64,000 nucleotides of DNA from Prochlorococcus sp. AG-347-K18 (GTDB taxonomy: Bacteria > Cyanobacteriota > Cyanobacteriia > PCC-6307 > Cyanobiaceae): NCBI GenBank assembly GCA_003281365.1, contig QCCF01000001.1:310001-374000 (forward strand), written 5' to 3'. Below, one piece after another: positions 26,481-35,801 of this stretch (its first letter is position 1; each line of letters begins with the position of its first letter). The notes below the pieces were generated by a model that worked only from the letters and a program-made list of their open reading frames with translations, did no database searches and had not been told where the DNA came from. Position numbers and translations under genes: made by a program.

Positions 26481-27827
26481 TCAGTAGTTTGGTAATAATT
26501 CTTCTTCAACATATTTAGTATGTATCTTTCCTTCCTTAAATTTAGCTTTATTTAGTAAAGTTAAATGAAAGTTAATTGTTGTAGGAATTCCAGTTACCGC
26601 GCATTCATTTAAAGCCCTATTCATTCGTTTAATTGCGGTATTACGATCTTTTCCCCAGACTATTAATTTGCCAATTAAAGAGTCATAAAATGGAGGTATT
26701 TCATAACCTGTATAGACATGACTATCCACCCTCACGCCAGGGCCACCAGGAGGAAGCCACCCAGTAATTTTCCCAGGTGATGGTCTGAAATTATGCGATG
26801 GATCTTCGGCGTTGATTCTACATTCAATAGCATGACCATTTAAATGTATATCATCCTGATTAAAATCTAGTTTTGCTCCGCTTGCGATTTTAATTTGCTC
26901 AGCTATTAAATCAACACCAGTAACCATTTCAGTGACAGGATGTTCAACTTGAATCCTAGTATTCATTTCCATGAAATAAAAATTATCATCATCAACTAAA
27001 AATTCCACTGTACCAGCTCCTTCGTAACCGATACTTTTCGCAGCAGCAATAGCAGCATTTCCCATTTTTTTCCTTAGTTCAGCATTTATTGCAGGACTTG
27101 GAGACTCTTCTAGTAACTTTTGATGTCTTCTTTGAACTGAACAGTCTCGCTCTCCTAAATGGACAACATTACCCGACCTATCCGCCAAAATTTGAATTTC
27201 TACATGTCTAGGTTTCTTTATAAATTTTTCCATATATAAACCATCATTACCAAAAGCTGCTTCCGCTTCTCCCTGAGCTGCTTTAAACATTTTTTCAAGA
27301 TTATCAGCATTTTCAACCAACCTCATGCCTCTACCGCCTCCTCCAGCAGTTGCTTTTATAATGACTGGATAGCCAATATCATCAGCCAATTTATAGGCCT
27401 CATCAACATTTGATAGCAAGCCCTTACTCCCAGGCACGGTAGGAACTCCTACTTCTTCCATAGTTTCTTTAGCTGTAGATTTATCTCCCATAGATCTAAT
27501 AGCATTTGGAGATGGACCAATAAAAACTATTCCATGATCGTTACACATCTCAGCAAATTTATCGTTTTCAGCAAGAAATCCATAACCAGGATGAATAGCA
27601 TCAACTCCTCTCGATGTTGCAGCAGCAAGGATATTTGGAATATTTAAATAACTTTTATTACTTAATGAGTCTCCAACGCAAACTGCTTCATCAGCAAGCT
27701 GAACATGTAATGCCTTTTTATCTACAGTACTAAAAACTGCAACTGTTGCAATTCCTAGTTCCCTACAACTTCTAACAATTCGTAAAGCTATTTCTCCACG
27801 ATTAGCAATTAAAACTTTTTCAACCAT
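26481..27827 (-). CDS. accC: Biotin carboxylase subunit of acetyl-CoA carboxylase
   Basis: The 448-residue enzyme carboxylates biotin on AccB in fatty acid synthesis. The ATP-grasp glycine-rich loop [14 protein letters not shown], the HRRHQK region ([20 protein letters not shown]) and the catalytic/biotin-binding [16 protein letters not shown] are all present. The length is typical. The accB gene is not adjacent, as is usual in cyanobacteria. The upstream gap of about 260 bp to the tRNA gene is AT-rich, with one hairpin discussed separately. Confidence 0.96.
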   Translation of the reverse strand: MVEKVLIANRGEIALRIVRSCRELGIATVAVFSTVDKKALHVQLADEAVCVGDSLSNKSYLNIPNILAAATSRGVDAIHPGYGFLAENDKFAEMCNDHGIVFIGPSPNAIRSMGDKSTAKETMEEVGVPTVPGSKGLLSNVDEAYKLADDIGYPVIIKATAGGGGRGMRLVENADNLEKMFKAAQGEAEAAFGNDGLYMEKFIKKPRHVEIQILADRSGNVVHLGERDCSVQRRHQKLLEESPSPAINAELRKKMGNAAIAAAKSIGYEGAGTVEFLVDDDNFYFMEMNTRIQVEHPVTEMVTGVDLIAEQIKIASGAKLDFNQDDIHLNGHAIECRINAEDPSHNFRPSPGKITGWLPPGGPGVRVDSHVYTGYEIPPFYDSLIGKLIVWGKDRNTAIKRMNRALNECAVTGIPTTINFHLTLLNKAKFKEGKIHTKYVEEELLPNY

Positions 27828-28058
27828 TATGAAAATTAAATTGAAGAAATGAAAATGACTTAAAATAAAAAATTCTTTGCCAAAATATTAAAAAAAATTT
27901 TTTAGTAATCAGAGGACTTTTTTACAATACAACCTAGGACGTTATATATGTATAAATATTTGTTTTATGCAATAGAAAATAATTCATAATATTGAAAAAT
28001 CTCATTGAAAACTACATCCTTATTTCATTCAATAATGTATGATAATTTAAAGGTTTAA

Positions 28059-28072
28059 GCACCCGCTGGTGC
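28059..28072 (+). other. GC-rich hairpin in the leader of tRNA-Leu
   Basis: GCACC (28059-28063) and GGTGC (28068-28072) form a perfect 5-bp stem with a CGCT loop, 14 nt before the tRNA 5' end. TATGATAAT at about 28038-28046 is a plausible -10 element placing transcription start near 28052, so the hairpin would sit in the tRNA precursor leader. No T-run follows, so it is not a terminator. Confidence 0.4.
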
Positions 28073-28085
28073 GAGAAATCCCTTT

Positions 28086-28167
28086 GCGGACGTGGCGGAA
28101 TTGGTAGACGCGCACGTCTAAGGAGCGTGTGGCTTAGGCCTTGCGAGTTCAAGTCTCGCCGTCCGCA
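28086..28167 (+). tRNA. tRNA-Leu, anticodon AAG (A at position 34)
   Basis: The acceptor stem GCGGACG (28086-28092) pairs with CGTCCGC (28160-28166) and A28167 is the discriminator. The D stem is GCG/CGC, the anticodon stem CACGT (28113-28117) pairs with GCGTG (28125-28129), and the loop CTAAGGA gives anticodon AAG at 28120-28122. A long variable arm (28130-28142) and the T stem GCGAG/CTCGC with loop TTCAAGT follow. The A73 discriminator and long arm confirm leucine. CCA is not encoded, and there is no intron. A34 would have to be deaminated to inosine to read CTC and CTA as well as CTT. Confidence 0.95.
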
Positions 28168-28192
28168 TTTATCGTATTTTGGTTTAACTGCA

Positions 28193-29461
28193 ATGAAAAA
28201 AAAATCAGTTGCAGTAGTTATTATTTCTAATGGTCCTGGTGAATTAGCTACGTGGGTAAGACCTGTGGTTGATAAGCTCAACAAAATTAATGAATCTCAA
28301 TGTGATAAAAACAAGCTTAATTTTACTCTTAGGTTAGCACTGGTTCCTTGCCCAAATGCTACTGGTAAGGAATTCACCGTTGCGAATACATGGAATAAAT
28401 TTGAATTAATTACAAAGGCAAATAGTTTCTGGAAATTACTTATAAAGCCATATTCTTTTGCAAGTTGGCCAAAAAAAGGGATCGTTATTTTCCTAGGTGG
28501 GGATCAATTTTGGGGCATTTTACTAGCTAAAAGATTAGGTTATATAAACATCACTTATGCCGAATGGATTTCACGATGGCCTCAATGGACAAACCAAATC
28601 GTAGCTATGAATATAAAAGTAAAAGAGTTAATTCCCAAAAAATATAAAAATAAATGTCAAGTAATAGGCGATTTAATGGCAGATATCAAACTAAAAAGTG
28701 AAATATCATTAAAAGATAAAGATAAGCGCTACATTGCATTGTTGCCTGGGTCTAAAAAAGCCAAGCTCTCTGTAGGAATTCCTTTCTTCTTAGAAATAGC
28801 AGATCATATCGCAAAAATAAATCAAAATACAAATTTTATGATCCCTATGGCACCAACAACCAATAAAAATGAATATTTATTCTTTCAAAGCGAGAGGAAT
28901 CCTATCGCAAAATATTACTCTTCAAAAATCAAAACAATTAAAAAAATTAAAGACTCTAATTTTGATTATGTAATTGAAACATCAAAAAACACAAGAATAT
29001 ATCTAATTAGAAAACATCCTTGCTATGAGATATTAAAAAAATGTGATTTAGCTATTACTACTGTAGGAGCAAATACTGCAGAATTAGCAGCAATTGCTCT
29101 TCCGATGTTGGTTGTTCTACCAACTCAACATTTAACTATGATGAATGCCTGGGATGGTATTTTTGGAATAATCGGAAAAATTTCATTTATAAATAGATTC
29201 CTAACTTTTATAGTTAAATATTTGTATTTTAAAAAAAAGAGGTTTTTTGCTTGGCCAAATATTAAAGCAAAAAAAATGATTGTCCCAGAAAGAATAGGAA
29301 ATATTTTTCCTACAGACATTGCAAGAGAAGTATTATTTCTACTTAAAAATAAGAATCAATTAAAAATTATTAGTGATAATTTACTTAAAGAAAGGGGAAG
29401 GAAAGGCGCCTCAGAGAAACTTGCCCACATAATTTTTAATTCAATAAAAAAGCTGTATTAA
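28193..29461 (+). CDS. LpxB-related glycosyltransferase-like protein
   Basis: The frame is open from inside the tRNA (28127), but the first sensible start is the ATG at 28193 (MKKKSVAVVIISNGPGELA), giving 422 residues. The NGPGEL start and the TTVGANTAELAAIALPMLVVLP segment near residue 305 are typical of the lipid-A-disaccharide-synthase-related family found in cyanobacteria, with a GT-B type fold. It may act on an envelope lipid or sugar, but Prochlorococcus lipid A chemistry is unusual and the substrate is not known. It lies 25 bp after the tRNA. Confidence 0.82.
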   Translation: MKKKSVAVVIISNGPGELATWVRPVVDKLNKINESQCDKNKLNFTLRLALVPCPNATGKEFTVANTWNKFELITKANSFWKLLIKPYSFASWPKKGIVIFLGGDQFWGILLAKRLGYINITYAEWISRWPQWTNQIVAMNIKVKELIPKKYKNKCQVIGDLMADIKLKSEISLKDKDKRYIALLPGSKKAKLSVGIPFFLEIADHIAKINQNTNFMIPMAPTTNKNEYLFFQSERNPIAKYYSSKIKTIKKIKDSNFDYVIETSKNTRIYLIRKHPCYEILKKCDLAITTVGANTAELAAIALPMLVVLPTQHLTMMNAWDGIFGIIGKISFINRFLTFIVKYLYFKKKRFFAWPNIKAKKMIVPERIGNIFPTDIAREVLFLLKNKNQLKIISDNLLKERGRKGASEKLAHIIFNSIKKLY

Positions 29462-30496
29462 TTACCAGGGATCATCAATTTCAAAGTTTTCTGATTTTTT
29501 ATTGTCTTTAACTAAATTATTTTCATCTAATGGTTCGATATCTAAAGTTTCTATAGAATTTTGAATTGGTCTTTTGGATGCCAAATTTACGTTTGATTTG
29601 TTCTTTTTCTTAAAATCAATATTTTTTTCTTCGTCAATTTGACTAACGCTATTTTGATTTTTGATCTCACCAGAGTAATCATTCTCCATATATAAATTTT
29701 TTCTGTTGTTAATTACTTCAGAAGAATCCTTTATCTCAACGTATTCAAGTTCATCTTCATAATCATCTTCTTCGATAACATCTTCTTCTAATTCTTCAAC
29801 TAAATTGTTTTGCTGTTCAGATTCCGAACCAGAGAGCAACTGATTCTCAACTGGTACAAGATTGGCTGAATATCCATTTGCTTCTCTTTCATTCCATGAA
29901 GAACCACCTACACCAAGTTTCTCAAGAAGTCCACTACTTAGTTGATTCAATTTCTCTTCAGCACCTTCATAAACAATAATCCTATCTGTACCACTACTAA
30001 CTATTTCCTCAACAGGAATTTCCCAAGTACTTAAAACCCCCTCGCCTAAAAGTGGAACGCCGACTGCACCCATGACAAGAGAGATCAAATCTCCAGTCTC
30101 TATATCAAAAGAAAAGCCAAGAACTCTACCTAAAAGTTGTCCCGATTCTGTGATCACTTGACAATTAATTACCTTTCCATATCTTTCAGGAGAAAAACCT
30201 TCACTTAATGAATCTAGAGAGTCAACTAATATGACATCTCCAACTTGCTTTATGCTTTCTAAAGGCATCCATTTTGGTAAGCCTGGTAGAAATCTTGTAA
30301 GTGGATTATCTCTTAGCCCCAAAGCAACAACCTCTCTCCTGTCAATATCGACAACAACTTCGCCAACAACACCTAAACGCCTCCCAGTATCAGTGGTGAT
30401 CACTTGTGTTCCCATCAATTCTGACCTTAACCATAACCGTTCACTTGGAACAGAATTAGGAAGATTTTTATTTGCAGGCGTGTTAGACAAACTCAT
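29462..30496 (-). CDS. PRC-barrel domain protein with long acidic C-terminal tail
   Basis: The 344-residue protein has two PRC-barrel-like beta domains, about residues 22-95 (MGTQVITTDTGRRLGVVGEV) and 110-180 (CQVITESGQLLGRVLGF), followed by a 150-residue tail rich in Glu, Asp, Asn and Ser. PRC-barrel proteins occur in photosynthetic reaction centre assembly, RNA processing and cell division. There is no membrane segment. It lies 45 bp downstream of smc on the same strand, and may belong to the same transcript. Function is unknown. Confidence 0.82.
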   Translation of the reverse strand: MSLSNTPANKNLPNSVPSERLWLRSELMGTQVITTDTGRRLGVVGEVVVDIDRREVVALGLRDNPLTRFLPGLPKWMPLESIKQVGDVILVDSLDSLSEGFSPERYGKVINCQVITESGQLLGRVLGFSFDIETGDLISLVMGAVGVPLLGEGVLSTWEIPVEEIVSSGTDRIIVYEGAEEKLNQLSSGLLEKLGVGGSSWNEREANGYSANLVPVENQLLSGSESEQQNNLVEELEEDVIEEDDYEDELEYVEIKDSSEVINNRKNLYMENDYSGEIKNQNSVSQIDEEKNIDFKKKNKSNVNLASKRPIQNSIETLDIEPLDENNLVKDNKKSENFEIDDPW

Positions 30497-30541
30497 AAAT
30501 AACTTTTAATCATTCTGACGTATAAATTTAAAAAAGTGTGT

Positions 30542-33500
30542 TTATGCAGCATTTGGTAACCCAATAACTTGTGTATTAGCACCTCTTGCTTGAGCAACAC
30601 CAATTGTCCGTTCAGACGCACCAATCATAGGCCTTCTATGACTTACAACTATAAATTGAGCATTTGATGACTGATTAGATATTAATTTTGACAACCTTTC
30701 AACATTTATACCATCTAAAAAACTATCAACCTCATCTAATGCATAAAAAGGCGAAGGTTTATATTTTTGCAAAGCAAATAAAAAACTTAAAGCAGTTAAT
30801 GATTTTTCACCGCCTGACATAGAAGCTAATCTCCTGACATTTTTCCCTTTAGGATGAGCAACTAAAGTTAAGCCTCCCTCCAAAGGAGAATTAGGATTCT
30901 CAAGTTGAAGGAACCCATCTCCATCAGATAAATTTGCAAAAATTTCCCTAAAGTGTTTATCAACTTCCACAAATGCCTGCATAAAAGCCTCCTGACGCAT
31001 AGTGGATACAGTTTCAATTCTCAGCAATAACTCAGATCTCTCATTAGAGAGAATTGCTAATCTTTCTTGTAAACCATTTAATCTGTCAATTAATTCTTCT
31101 AATTCATCAAGAGCCAACATATTTACAGGTTCTAAATTTTGTAGTTTTGCATTTAGGATCGAGATGTCTGATTGCAAAGATTCTAAACTCTTCCCTTCAT
31201 GTTCTCCAAACTTTGGGAGTGGATTAGGAAGATCTTTTTTATAATTTTCTAATTTTATTTTCTCACTCCTCATCTCCTCTTTGAGAGTATCCATATCTCG
31301 ATCGAGGTATTCCAATTTTAATAGATAATTATTATATTCTTGCTTTTTATTTGAAATTGAGGTGTTTAATTCATCTCTTTTCCTTCTCAATAAACCTAAA
31401 TTCTTCTCTAGGAAATTTTTCTGATTATCTAAAACTAAAAGTTCTTTGTTAAATTTATCTCTTTTTTTTATCCAATCACTATGAGCAATTGCCAATTCTT
31501 TGATAGATTTTTGCAAATTTTGTTCTTGTAATAATGTAATTTTAAGTGAATTATTGATTCGTTCTTTATTTAAGGCAAATTGATTCTTCTGATCCAATAA
31601 TTTATCTCTCTCCTTAATAAGTAATTCAAGTTTTGTATCCAGATTGTTAATATCATTATTAAACGCTACTAGTGATGATTTTTGATTTTTCTCATCATTC
31701 TCTTGAAGAATGACTTTCAATTTTTCAAACTTTTCATAATGGGGCTTCAGTTGATTTTTCAAACTATCTAACTCTTTAACTAATACATTATTATTGCTAT
31801 TAAGTCTATTAAATCTAAACTTACAATCATTAATCCTTTGCATTACAGCCCCGAGAGAATCTTGATTTACTTCAATTTCTTTGTTGTATGAGGCACAATT
31901 CTCAATTATTTGACTGCGGTTAGAGTTTAATTCATTAAGAGTATTATTTTTTTTGATCAGATCATTATTTGACTCTTTTAAAGTTTCTTTAATAACTAAT
32001 AATCTTTCCTTTATAGGGCTTAACTCATCAAGATCATTATTAATTCCAAATCTATAAGCTAGATCTTTATTTAACTTACTACCGCCTGTAATAGCCCCAC
32101 TCGCTTCTAATAATTCACCACTTAAAGTAACCAACCTAATATTTTGTTTAGATAACCTAGCTGAGGCTAAGTCTGAAAAAACCAACGTTTCTCCAAAAAC
32201 ATATCTAAAAACATCAGAATAAACTTCATCAAAACTAATAAGATTAATTGCTTTATCAATAAATCCACTATCTCTATTATTTTCAAATCTTGAAGTTGCA
32301 TAATTATTCTTTTGACTTTTAATTCTATTTAAAGGTAAAAAAGTTAATCTTCCCGCTTTCTTCTTTTTCAGAATTTCAATTGCTTTAGCCGCAATATGAT
32401 CATTATCAACAACAATTTGTCCAAGTCTATTTCCAGCAGCAATTTCTAATGCATATCTGTATTTCTCACTAACCTCTCCAAGTTGAGCTACATAACCATG
32501 TATGCCCTCTAAACCAGCTTCTAAAAGAATTCTTAGAGCATATGAACCTCTGGATTCATTTAAAGCTTCTTTTCTACTTTCAAGTCTAGATAAATCCTTT
32601 TCAAGCCTTAATTGCTCACTATTGAGCCTTAATTTAGTTTTATTTAATAAATCAATTTCATTCTTTAAAGAATTAATTTCTGAGCTATTACTTACCAAAT
32701 TATTGTTATTTAATTCAGATGTTTCTTTTTTCCTTTGATTACCCTCTATAAGTTTCTTCTTTTCTGAAACTAAAGCTTCGATCTGAGAAGATATTTCATC
32801 TTTTTGAATATTATTTTGGATAGTTTGTTCTTCACATTTTCTTTTTTGTATTTCCAAAGGTTTAATGACATTTTTTGTACTTTCAAGCTCAGCATTTAAT
32901 TTGATACTTTGTTTTGAAAATTCCCCAGATTCTCCTGCTGCATCAGAAAGTTTTTTTCTAGATATTTTATGTTTTACAGTAAGATCTTCAATTTGCGAGT
33001 TCAGTTTATTTAAAAAATTATCATCGAAATTTTCTTGACTCATTTTTTCTGACTCAATATTCCTTTTTGATATTGCAATTTCATCCCTCTGCTTTTGCAA
33101 TTTGGTACCCTCTTCTTTATTCAAACTTGATATCCTATCAAGTTCTCGCAAACTAGAATTAATACTTCCAATATCAGAATTCACTTTTATTAAAGTATCT
33201 TCTCCTTTCTCCTTAAGCTCAACAATTAGTATTTTCAAAGCATCTTCTAATACTGATATTTCTTTATTAATAGATTCCTTTTGTTTATTAAATAAAATTT
33301 TATTTTTTTCAATTTCAATTTCTTTTTTTTCTATAGATTCAACATGCTTAACTTGTTTATCAAAAATAAGAACTTTCTCTAATTCCATTATTTGAAGCAG
33401 TTTTGCCTTTAACTCTTTATATCGCTTTGCTTTTTCACATTCTTTTTCAAGCTTATTTTTACCAGATTGCAATTCATTTTCTAAAATTTCACATCTTTCT

Positions 33501-34132
33501 TGTCTTTCAAAAACGTCATTTAATTTTGCATTAGTTTGTTCTATTCTTGTATCAAAAAGTGCGACTCCTGCTAATTCATCAATAAGATTTCTCCTCTCCT
33601 TATTATTCATCGATACTATTCTCGTTACATCACCCTGCATAACAACATTGCTACCTTCAGGGTCAACACTAATATCCCTGAGTATTCTTTGTATTTGTTG
33701 CAAAGTACATTGTTTTCCATCAGAAGTATAAGTAGAAGCATAAGAACCTCCTGGCATAAGCCTTAATTTTCTAGAAACTACCCATTCTTTTTGACCTTTA
33801 CTAAGAGCAATTTCTTCTTCTTCTAATTCCAATGGAGGAAGATCCTCTCTCGGAGACCAATCTTGAATATTAAATTTTACTGATACAAAAGTTTCAGATG
33901 ACTTACCCTCTTTTACTTTAGAATTATTTATTAGATCTGGTAATCTTTCAGCCCTCATGCCTCTACTATTAGCTAAACCTAAACAAAATAAGATTCCATC
34001 TAAAATATTACTTTTTCCAGAACCATTAGGTCCAGTAACCACTGTAAAACCTTCTTCAAGAGGAATTTTTACACTTCCCCCAAAAGATTTAAAATTTTCA
34101 AACTCGACCTGATTGATATGTACCAATCTCAA
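30542..34132 (-). CDS. smc: Chromosome segregation protein SMC
   Basis: The 1196-residue protein has the full SMC architecture: Walker A GPNGSGKSN at about residues 33-41, a coiled coil to about residue 510, a hinge (VAQLGEVSEKYRYALEIAAGNRLG onward, about 530-660), the returning coiled coil, and a C-terminal head with signature LASMSGGEKSLTALSF and Walker B PFYALDEVDSFLD. It forms the condensin ring with ScpA and ScpB, neither of which is in the window. The ATG at 34132 gives the normal N-terminus. Confidence 0.97.
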   Translation of the reverse strand: MRLVHINQVEFENFKSFGGSVKIPLEEGFTVVTGPNGSGKSNILDGILFCLGLANSRGMRAERLPDLINNSKVKEGKSSETFVSVKFNIQDWSPREDLPPLELEEEEIALSKGQKEWVVSRKLRLMPGGSYASTYTSDGKQCTLQQIQRILRDISVDPEGSNVVMQGDVTRIVSMNNKERRNLIDELAGVALFDTRIEQTNAKLNDVFERQERCEILENELQSGKNKLEKECEKAKRYKELKAKLLQIMELEKVLIFDKQVKHVESIEKKEIEIEKNKILFNKQKESINKEISVLEDALKILIVELKEKGEDTLIKVNSDIGSINSSLRELDRISSLNKEEGTKLQKQRDEIAISKRNIESEKMSQENFDDNFLNKLNSQIEDLTVKHKISRKKLSDAAGESGEFSKQSIKLNAELESTKNVIKPLEIQKRKCEEQTIQNNIQKDEISSQIEALVSEKKKLIEGNQRKKETSELNNNNLVSNSSEINSLKNEIDLLNKTKLRLNSEQLRLEKDLSRLESRKEALNESRGSYALRILLEAGLEGIHGYVAQLGEVSEKYRYALEIAAGNRLGQIVVDNDHIAAKAIEILKKKKAGRLTFLPLNRIKSQKNNYATSRFENNRDSGFIDKAINLISFDEVYSDVFRYVFGETLVFSDLASARLSKQNIRLVTLSGELLEASGAITGGSKLNKDLAYRFGINNDLDELSPIKERLLVIKETLKESNNDLIKKNNTLNELNSNRSQIIENCASYNKEIEVNQDSLGAVMQRINDCKFRFNRLNSNNNVLVKELDSLKNQLKPHYEKFEKLKVILQENDEKNQKSSLVAFNNDINNLDTKLELLIKERDKLLDQKNQFALNKERINNSLKITLLQEQNLQKSIKELAIAHSDWIKKRDKFNKELLVLDNQKNFLEKNLGLLRRKRDELNTSISNKKQEYNNYLLKLEYLDRDMDTLKEEMRSEKIKLENYKKDLPNPLPKFGEHEGKSLESLQSDISILNAKLQNLEPVNMLALDELEELIDRLNGLQERLAILSNERSELLLRIETVSTMRQEAFMQAFVEVDKHFREIFANLSDGDGFLQLENPNSPLEGGLTLVAHPKGKNVRRLASMSGGEKSLTALSFLFALQKYKPSPFYALDEVDSFLDGINVERLSKLISNQSSNAQFIVVSHRRPMIGASERTIGVAQARGANTQVIGLPNAA

Positions 34133-34208
34133 GTCTCAATAGCTAAATAAGAATAACCAATTTGCAAAAATTCTCAATAGAAATATTACGATTATTTATA
34201 AATGAATA

Positions 34209-34571
34209 TTAATTATTTTTGCTCAATCTACAAAAATTACCCGAAATTTCAAACAGACCATAAAGAAGTTCACCGTCCAAAATTAATCGCAAATATTCAG
34301 AATCCTGCTTATTTGTAACTTTTTTGAATATTCCATGATCAAGTCTTTTTATGAAGCCTCGATTTCCAGAAAGCTCATACTCAGCCCTTGATAGCCATAC
34401 AAGTCTATGATTTGGCTGTTTAAAAATTTCTATAGAAGCTTGGTTTAATAAAGGTAGCTTGAAAAATTTCCACGTTAAACAATCAGTTCCATTTTCAACA
34501 AGAAAATCATAATGAATATCTAGAGAGTTAACAGAATAAACTTTATGTTCAAGTAAAACCCATTTATTCAT
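34209..34571 (-). CDS. Standalone LigD-type 3'-phosphoesterase-like domain, divergent
   Basis: The 120-residue protein resembles the N-terminal phosphoesterase (PE) domain of bacterial DNA ligase D: VLLEHK with H9, then IHYDF with H20 and D22, and a later NHRLVW with H55. In LigD the two histidines are six residues apart; here the interval is eleven, and the tyrosine four residues after the third histidine is W59. The typical GEYGAG segment is reduced to AEYELSGNRG. No ligase, primase or Ku gene is present nearby. It could be a DNA/RNA 3'-end repair enzyme or an inactive relative; this rests on pattern only. Confidence 0.6.
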   Translation of the reverse strand: MNKWVLLEHKVYSVNSLDIHYDFLVENGTDCLTWKFFKLPLLNQASIEIFKQPNHRLVWLSRAEYELSGNRGFIKRLDHGIFKKVTNKQDSEYLRLILDGELLYGLFEISGNFCRLSKNN

Positions 34572-34624
34572 TATTTAATTGATAAATAAATCAAATATAT
34601 TTTATTTAAGATGATTACTGTTAT

Positions 34625-34762
34625 TCAATTACCTGCATCAGGCACAAATCTTAAAGCAATGAATAGCAAACTTCCAGCTCCAGCAATAGCTGCCGCTACA
34701 AGTCCAAAATCTGTAGGGATTGTGCGAGATGCAAAAAGTAATGATGCAGATGTGATATCCAT
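34625..34762 (-). CDS. Small single-span membrane protein, 45 aa, hypothetical
   Basis: An ATG at 34760-34762 opens a 45-residue frame. The first 18 residues are polar with a SRTIPTD segment, followed by one glycine- and alanine-rich membrane helix (GLVAAAIAGAGSLLFIALRFV) and a short acidic end. The size and form are those of small photosystem or NDH-1 subunits, but I cannot match a named subunit. It stands alone between the PE-like gene and the divergent DUF883-like gene. Confidence 0.6.
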   Translation of the reverse strand: MDITSASLLFASRTIPTDFGLVAAAIAGAGSLLFIALRFVPDAGN

Positions 34763-34950
34763 AATGAAATTTAAACTAAATTAATAAATTCAGTTATAGC
34801 TTAACAAAACCTCCATACAGAACAGAGTAGATAAATAAAATGTAAATAAAATTTTATATGTTTTTATTCTGAATAAATTGCACAAATCTTTAGATAAGGG
34901 TTCCAAATTAAGAAGATAGGGTCTAATCTTAAAATAAACAAACTTAAATA

Positions 34951-35412
34951 ATGGAGACTTATCATCCTCCCAGAGAAGTAGAAGAAAAAGAAGATAACTC
35001 TGAACTTCCTGAGCAAGAAGTTATCTCAGAGAAATGGTTGCTTGAAAAAATTGACAGCTTAATACCTTTAATAAAAGAAAAATGGCCTTCCATTGCTAAG
35101 CAAACACTTGAAGCCACAAAAGGGAGTATGGATGATTTAGTTGAAGTCATAGCTAGCCATAGCGGCACCTCTGCAATTGGAATAAAACGCCAACTATTTG
35201 AAATTATTGATTCAATTCGAGAAAACAATTGGGAGATATCAGACAAAATTGAACCTATCGAAAGTCAATTAGAAGAGTTATTAGAGGAACTTAACAATAC
35301 ACTTAGACCCAAAATAGAAAGCCCAATTAGAAAAAAACCAATATTATCTATCTTTATTGCGGCTGGTATTGGCTTAATAATAGGCACTCTTTTAAATAGT
35401 GGCAGAAAATAA
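34951..35412 (+). CDS. DUF883/ElaB-like membrane-anchored protein, 153 aa
   Basis: An acidic N-terminal region (residues 1-30) is followed by long amphipathic helices (about 35-125) and a single C-terminal hydrophobic segment with a GIGLIIGTLL glycine motif ending in RK. This is the layout of ElaB/YqjD/DUF883 tail-anchored proteins, some of which bind ribosomes in stationary phase. The similarity is structural rather than by clear motif. It is directly followed by the holin-like gene (stop at 35412, next ATG at 35414). Confidence 0.6.
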   Translation: METYHPPREVEEKEDNSELPEQEVISEKWLLEKIDSLIPLIKEKWPSIAKQTLEATKGSMDDLVEVIASHSGTSAIGIKRQLFEIIDSIRENNWEISDKIEPIESQLEELLEELNNTLRPKIESPIRKKPILSIFIAAGIGLIIGTLLNSGRK

Positions 35413-35413
35413 T

Positions 35414-35800
35414 ATGGAAAAACCAAAAAGTAAAAATTTTACAAATACCGCTTCAAGAATTTCAGCCATAGCAAGTTCAGTGATGGATTTGCATGTAAAA
35501 ATAGCTCTTCAAGAAGTCGATAGAGAAAAAAGAAGAATAATTAGTGGAGGAATATTTTTGGCAATTGGAGGTACATTACTACTATTAGTTCTAGTTTGCA
35601 TCCACATAATCTTCTTTCTTTTTCTAAGAAACTATAACAACTGGATTACAGAATATAATTTATTAATCATAATATTTATCGATTTATTTCTTGCAGGCTT
35701 AAGTTTAAAGCTAGGAGGAAAATTAGCCAAAGGACCCTATCTACCCCAGACATTGGAAGGTTTAGGAAAGACAACAAAAGCCGTTTTAGGTAAAAAATAA
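35414..35800 (+). CDS. Phage-holin-like (DUF1469/Holin_X-type) membrane protein
   Basis: The open frame starts at a GTG at 35399, but the ATG at 35414 (MEKPKSK) lies directly after the preceding stop and is preferred, giving 128 residues. Two long hydrophobic segments (about residues 45-70 and 80-100) flank a short loop, with a basic amphipathic N-terminus (SVMDLHVKIALQEVDREKRR) as in DUF1469 proteins. In bacteria these occur next to DUF883-like proteins, as here (YqjD-YqjE pair). The gene converges on the RNA methyltransferase gene with a 1-nt gap. Confidence 0.7.
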   Translation: MEKPKSKNFTNTASRISAIASSVMDLHVKIALQEVDREKRRIISGGIFLAIGGTLLLLVLVCIHIIFFLFLRNYNNWITEYNLLIIIFIDLFLAGLSLKLGGKLAKGPYLPQTLEGLGKTTKAVLGKK

Positions 35801-35801
35801 A

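Noticed and set aside
28086-28167. Group I intron in tRNA-Leu
   Set aside because: Many cyanobacteria have an intron in tRNA-Leu(UAA), but this gene is continuous and has anticodon AAG.
28127-28192. Start of the LpxB-related frame inside the tRNA gene
   Set aside because: The first 22 codons overlap the tRNA sequence; the ATG at 28193 gives the family N-terminus and is preferred.
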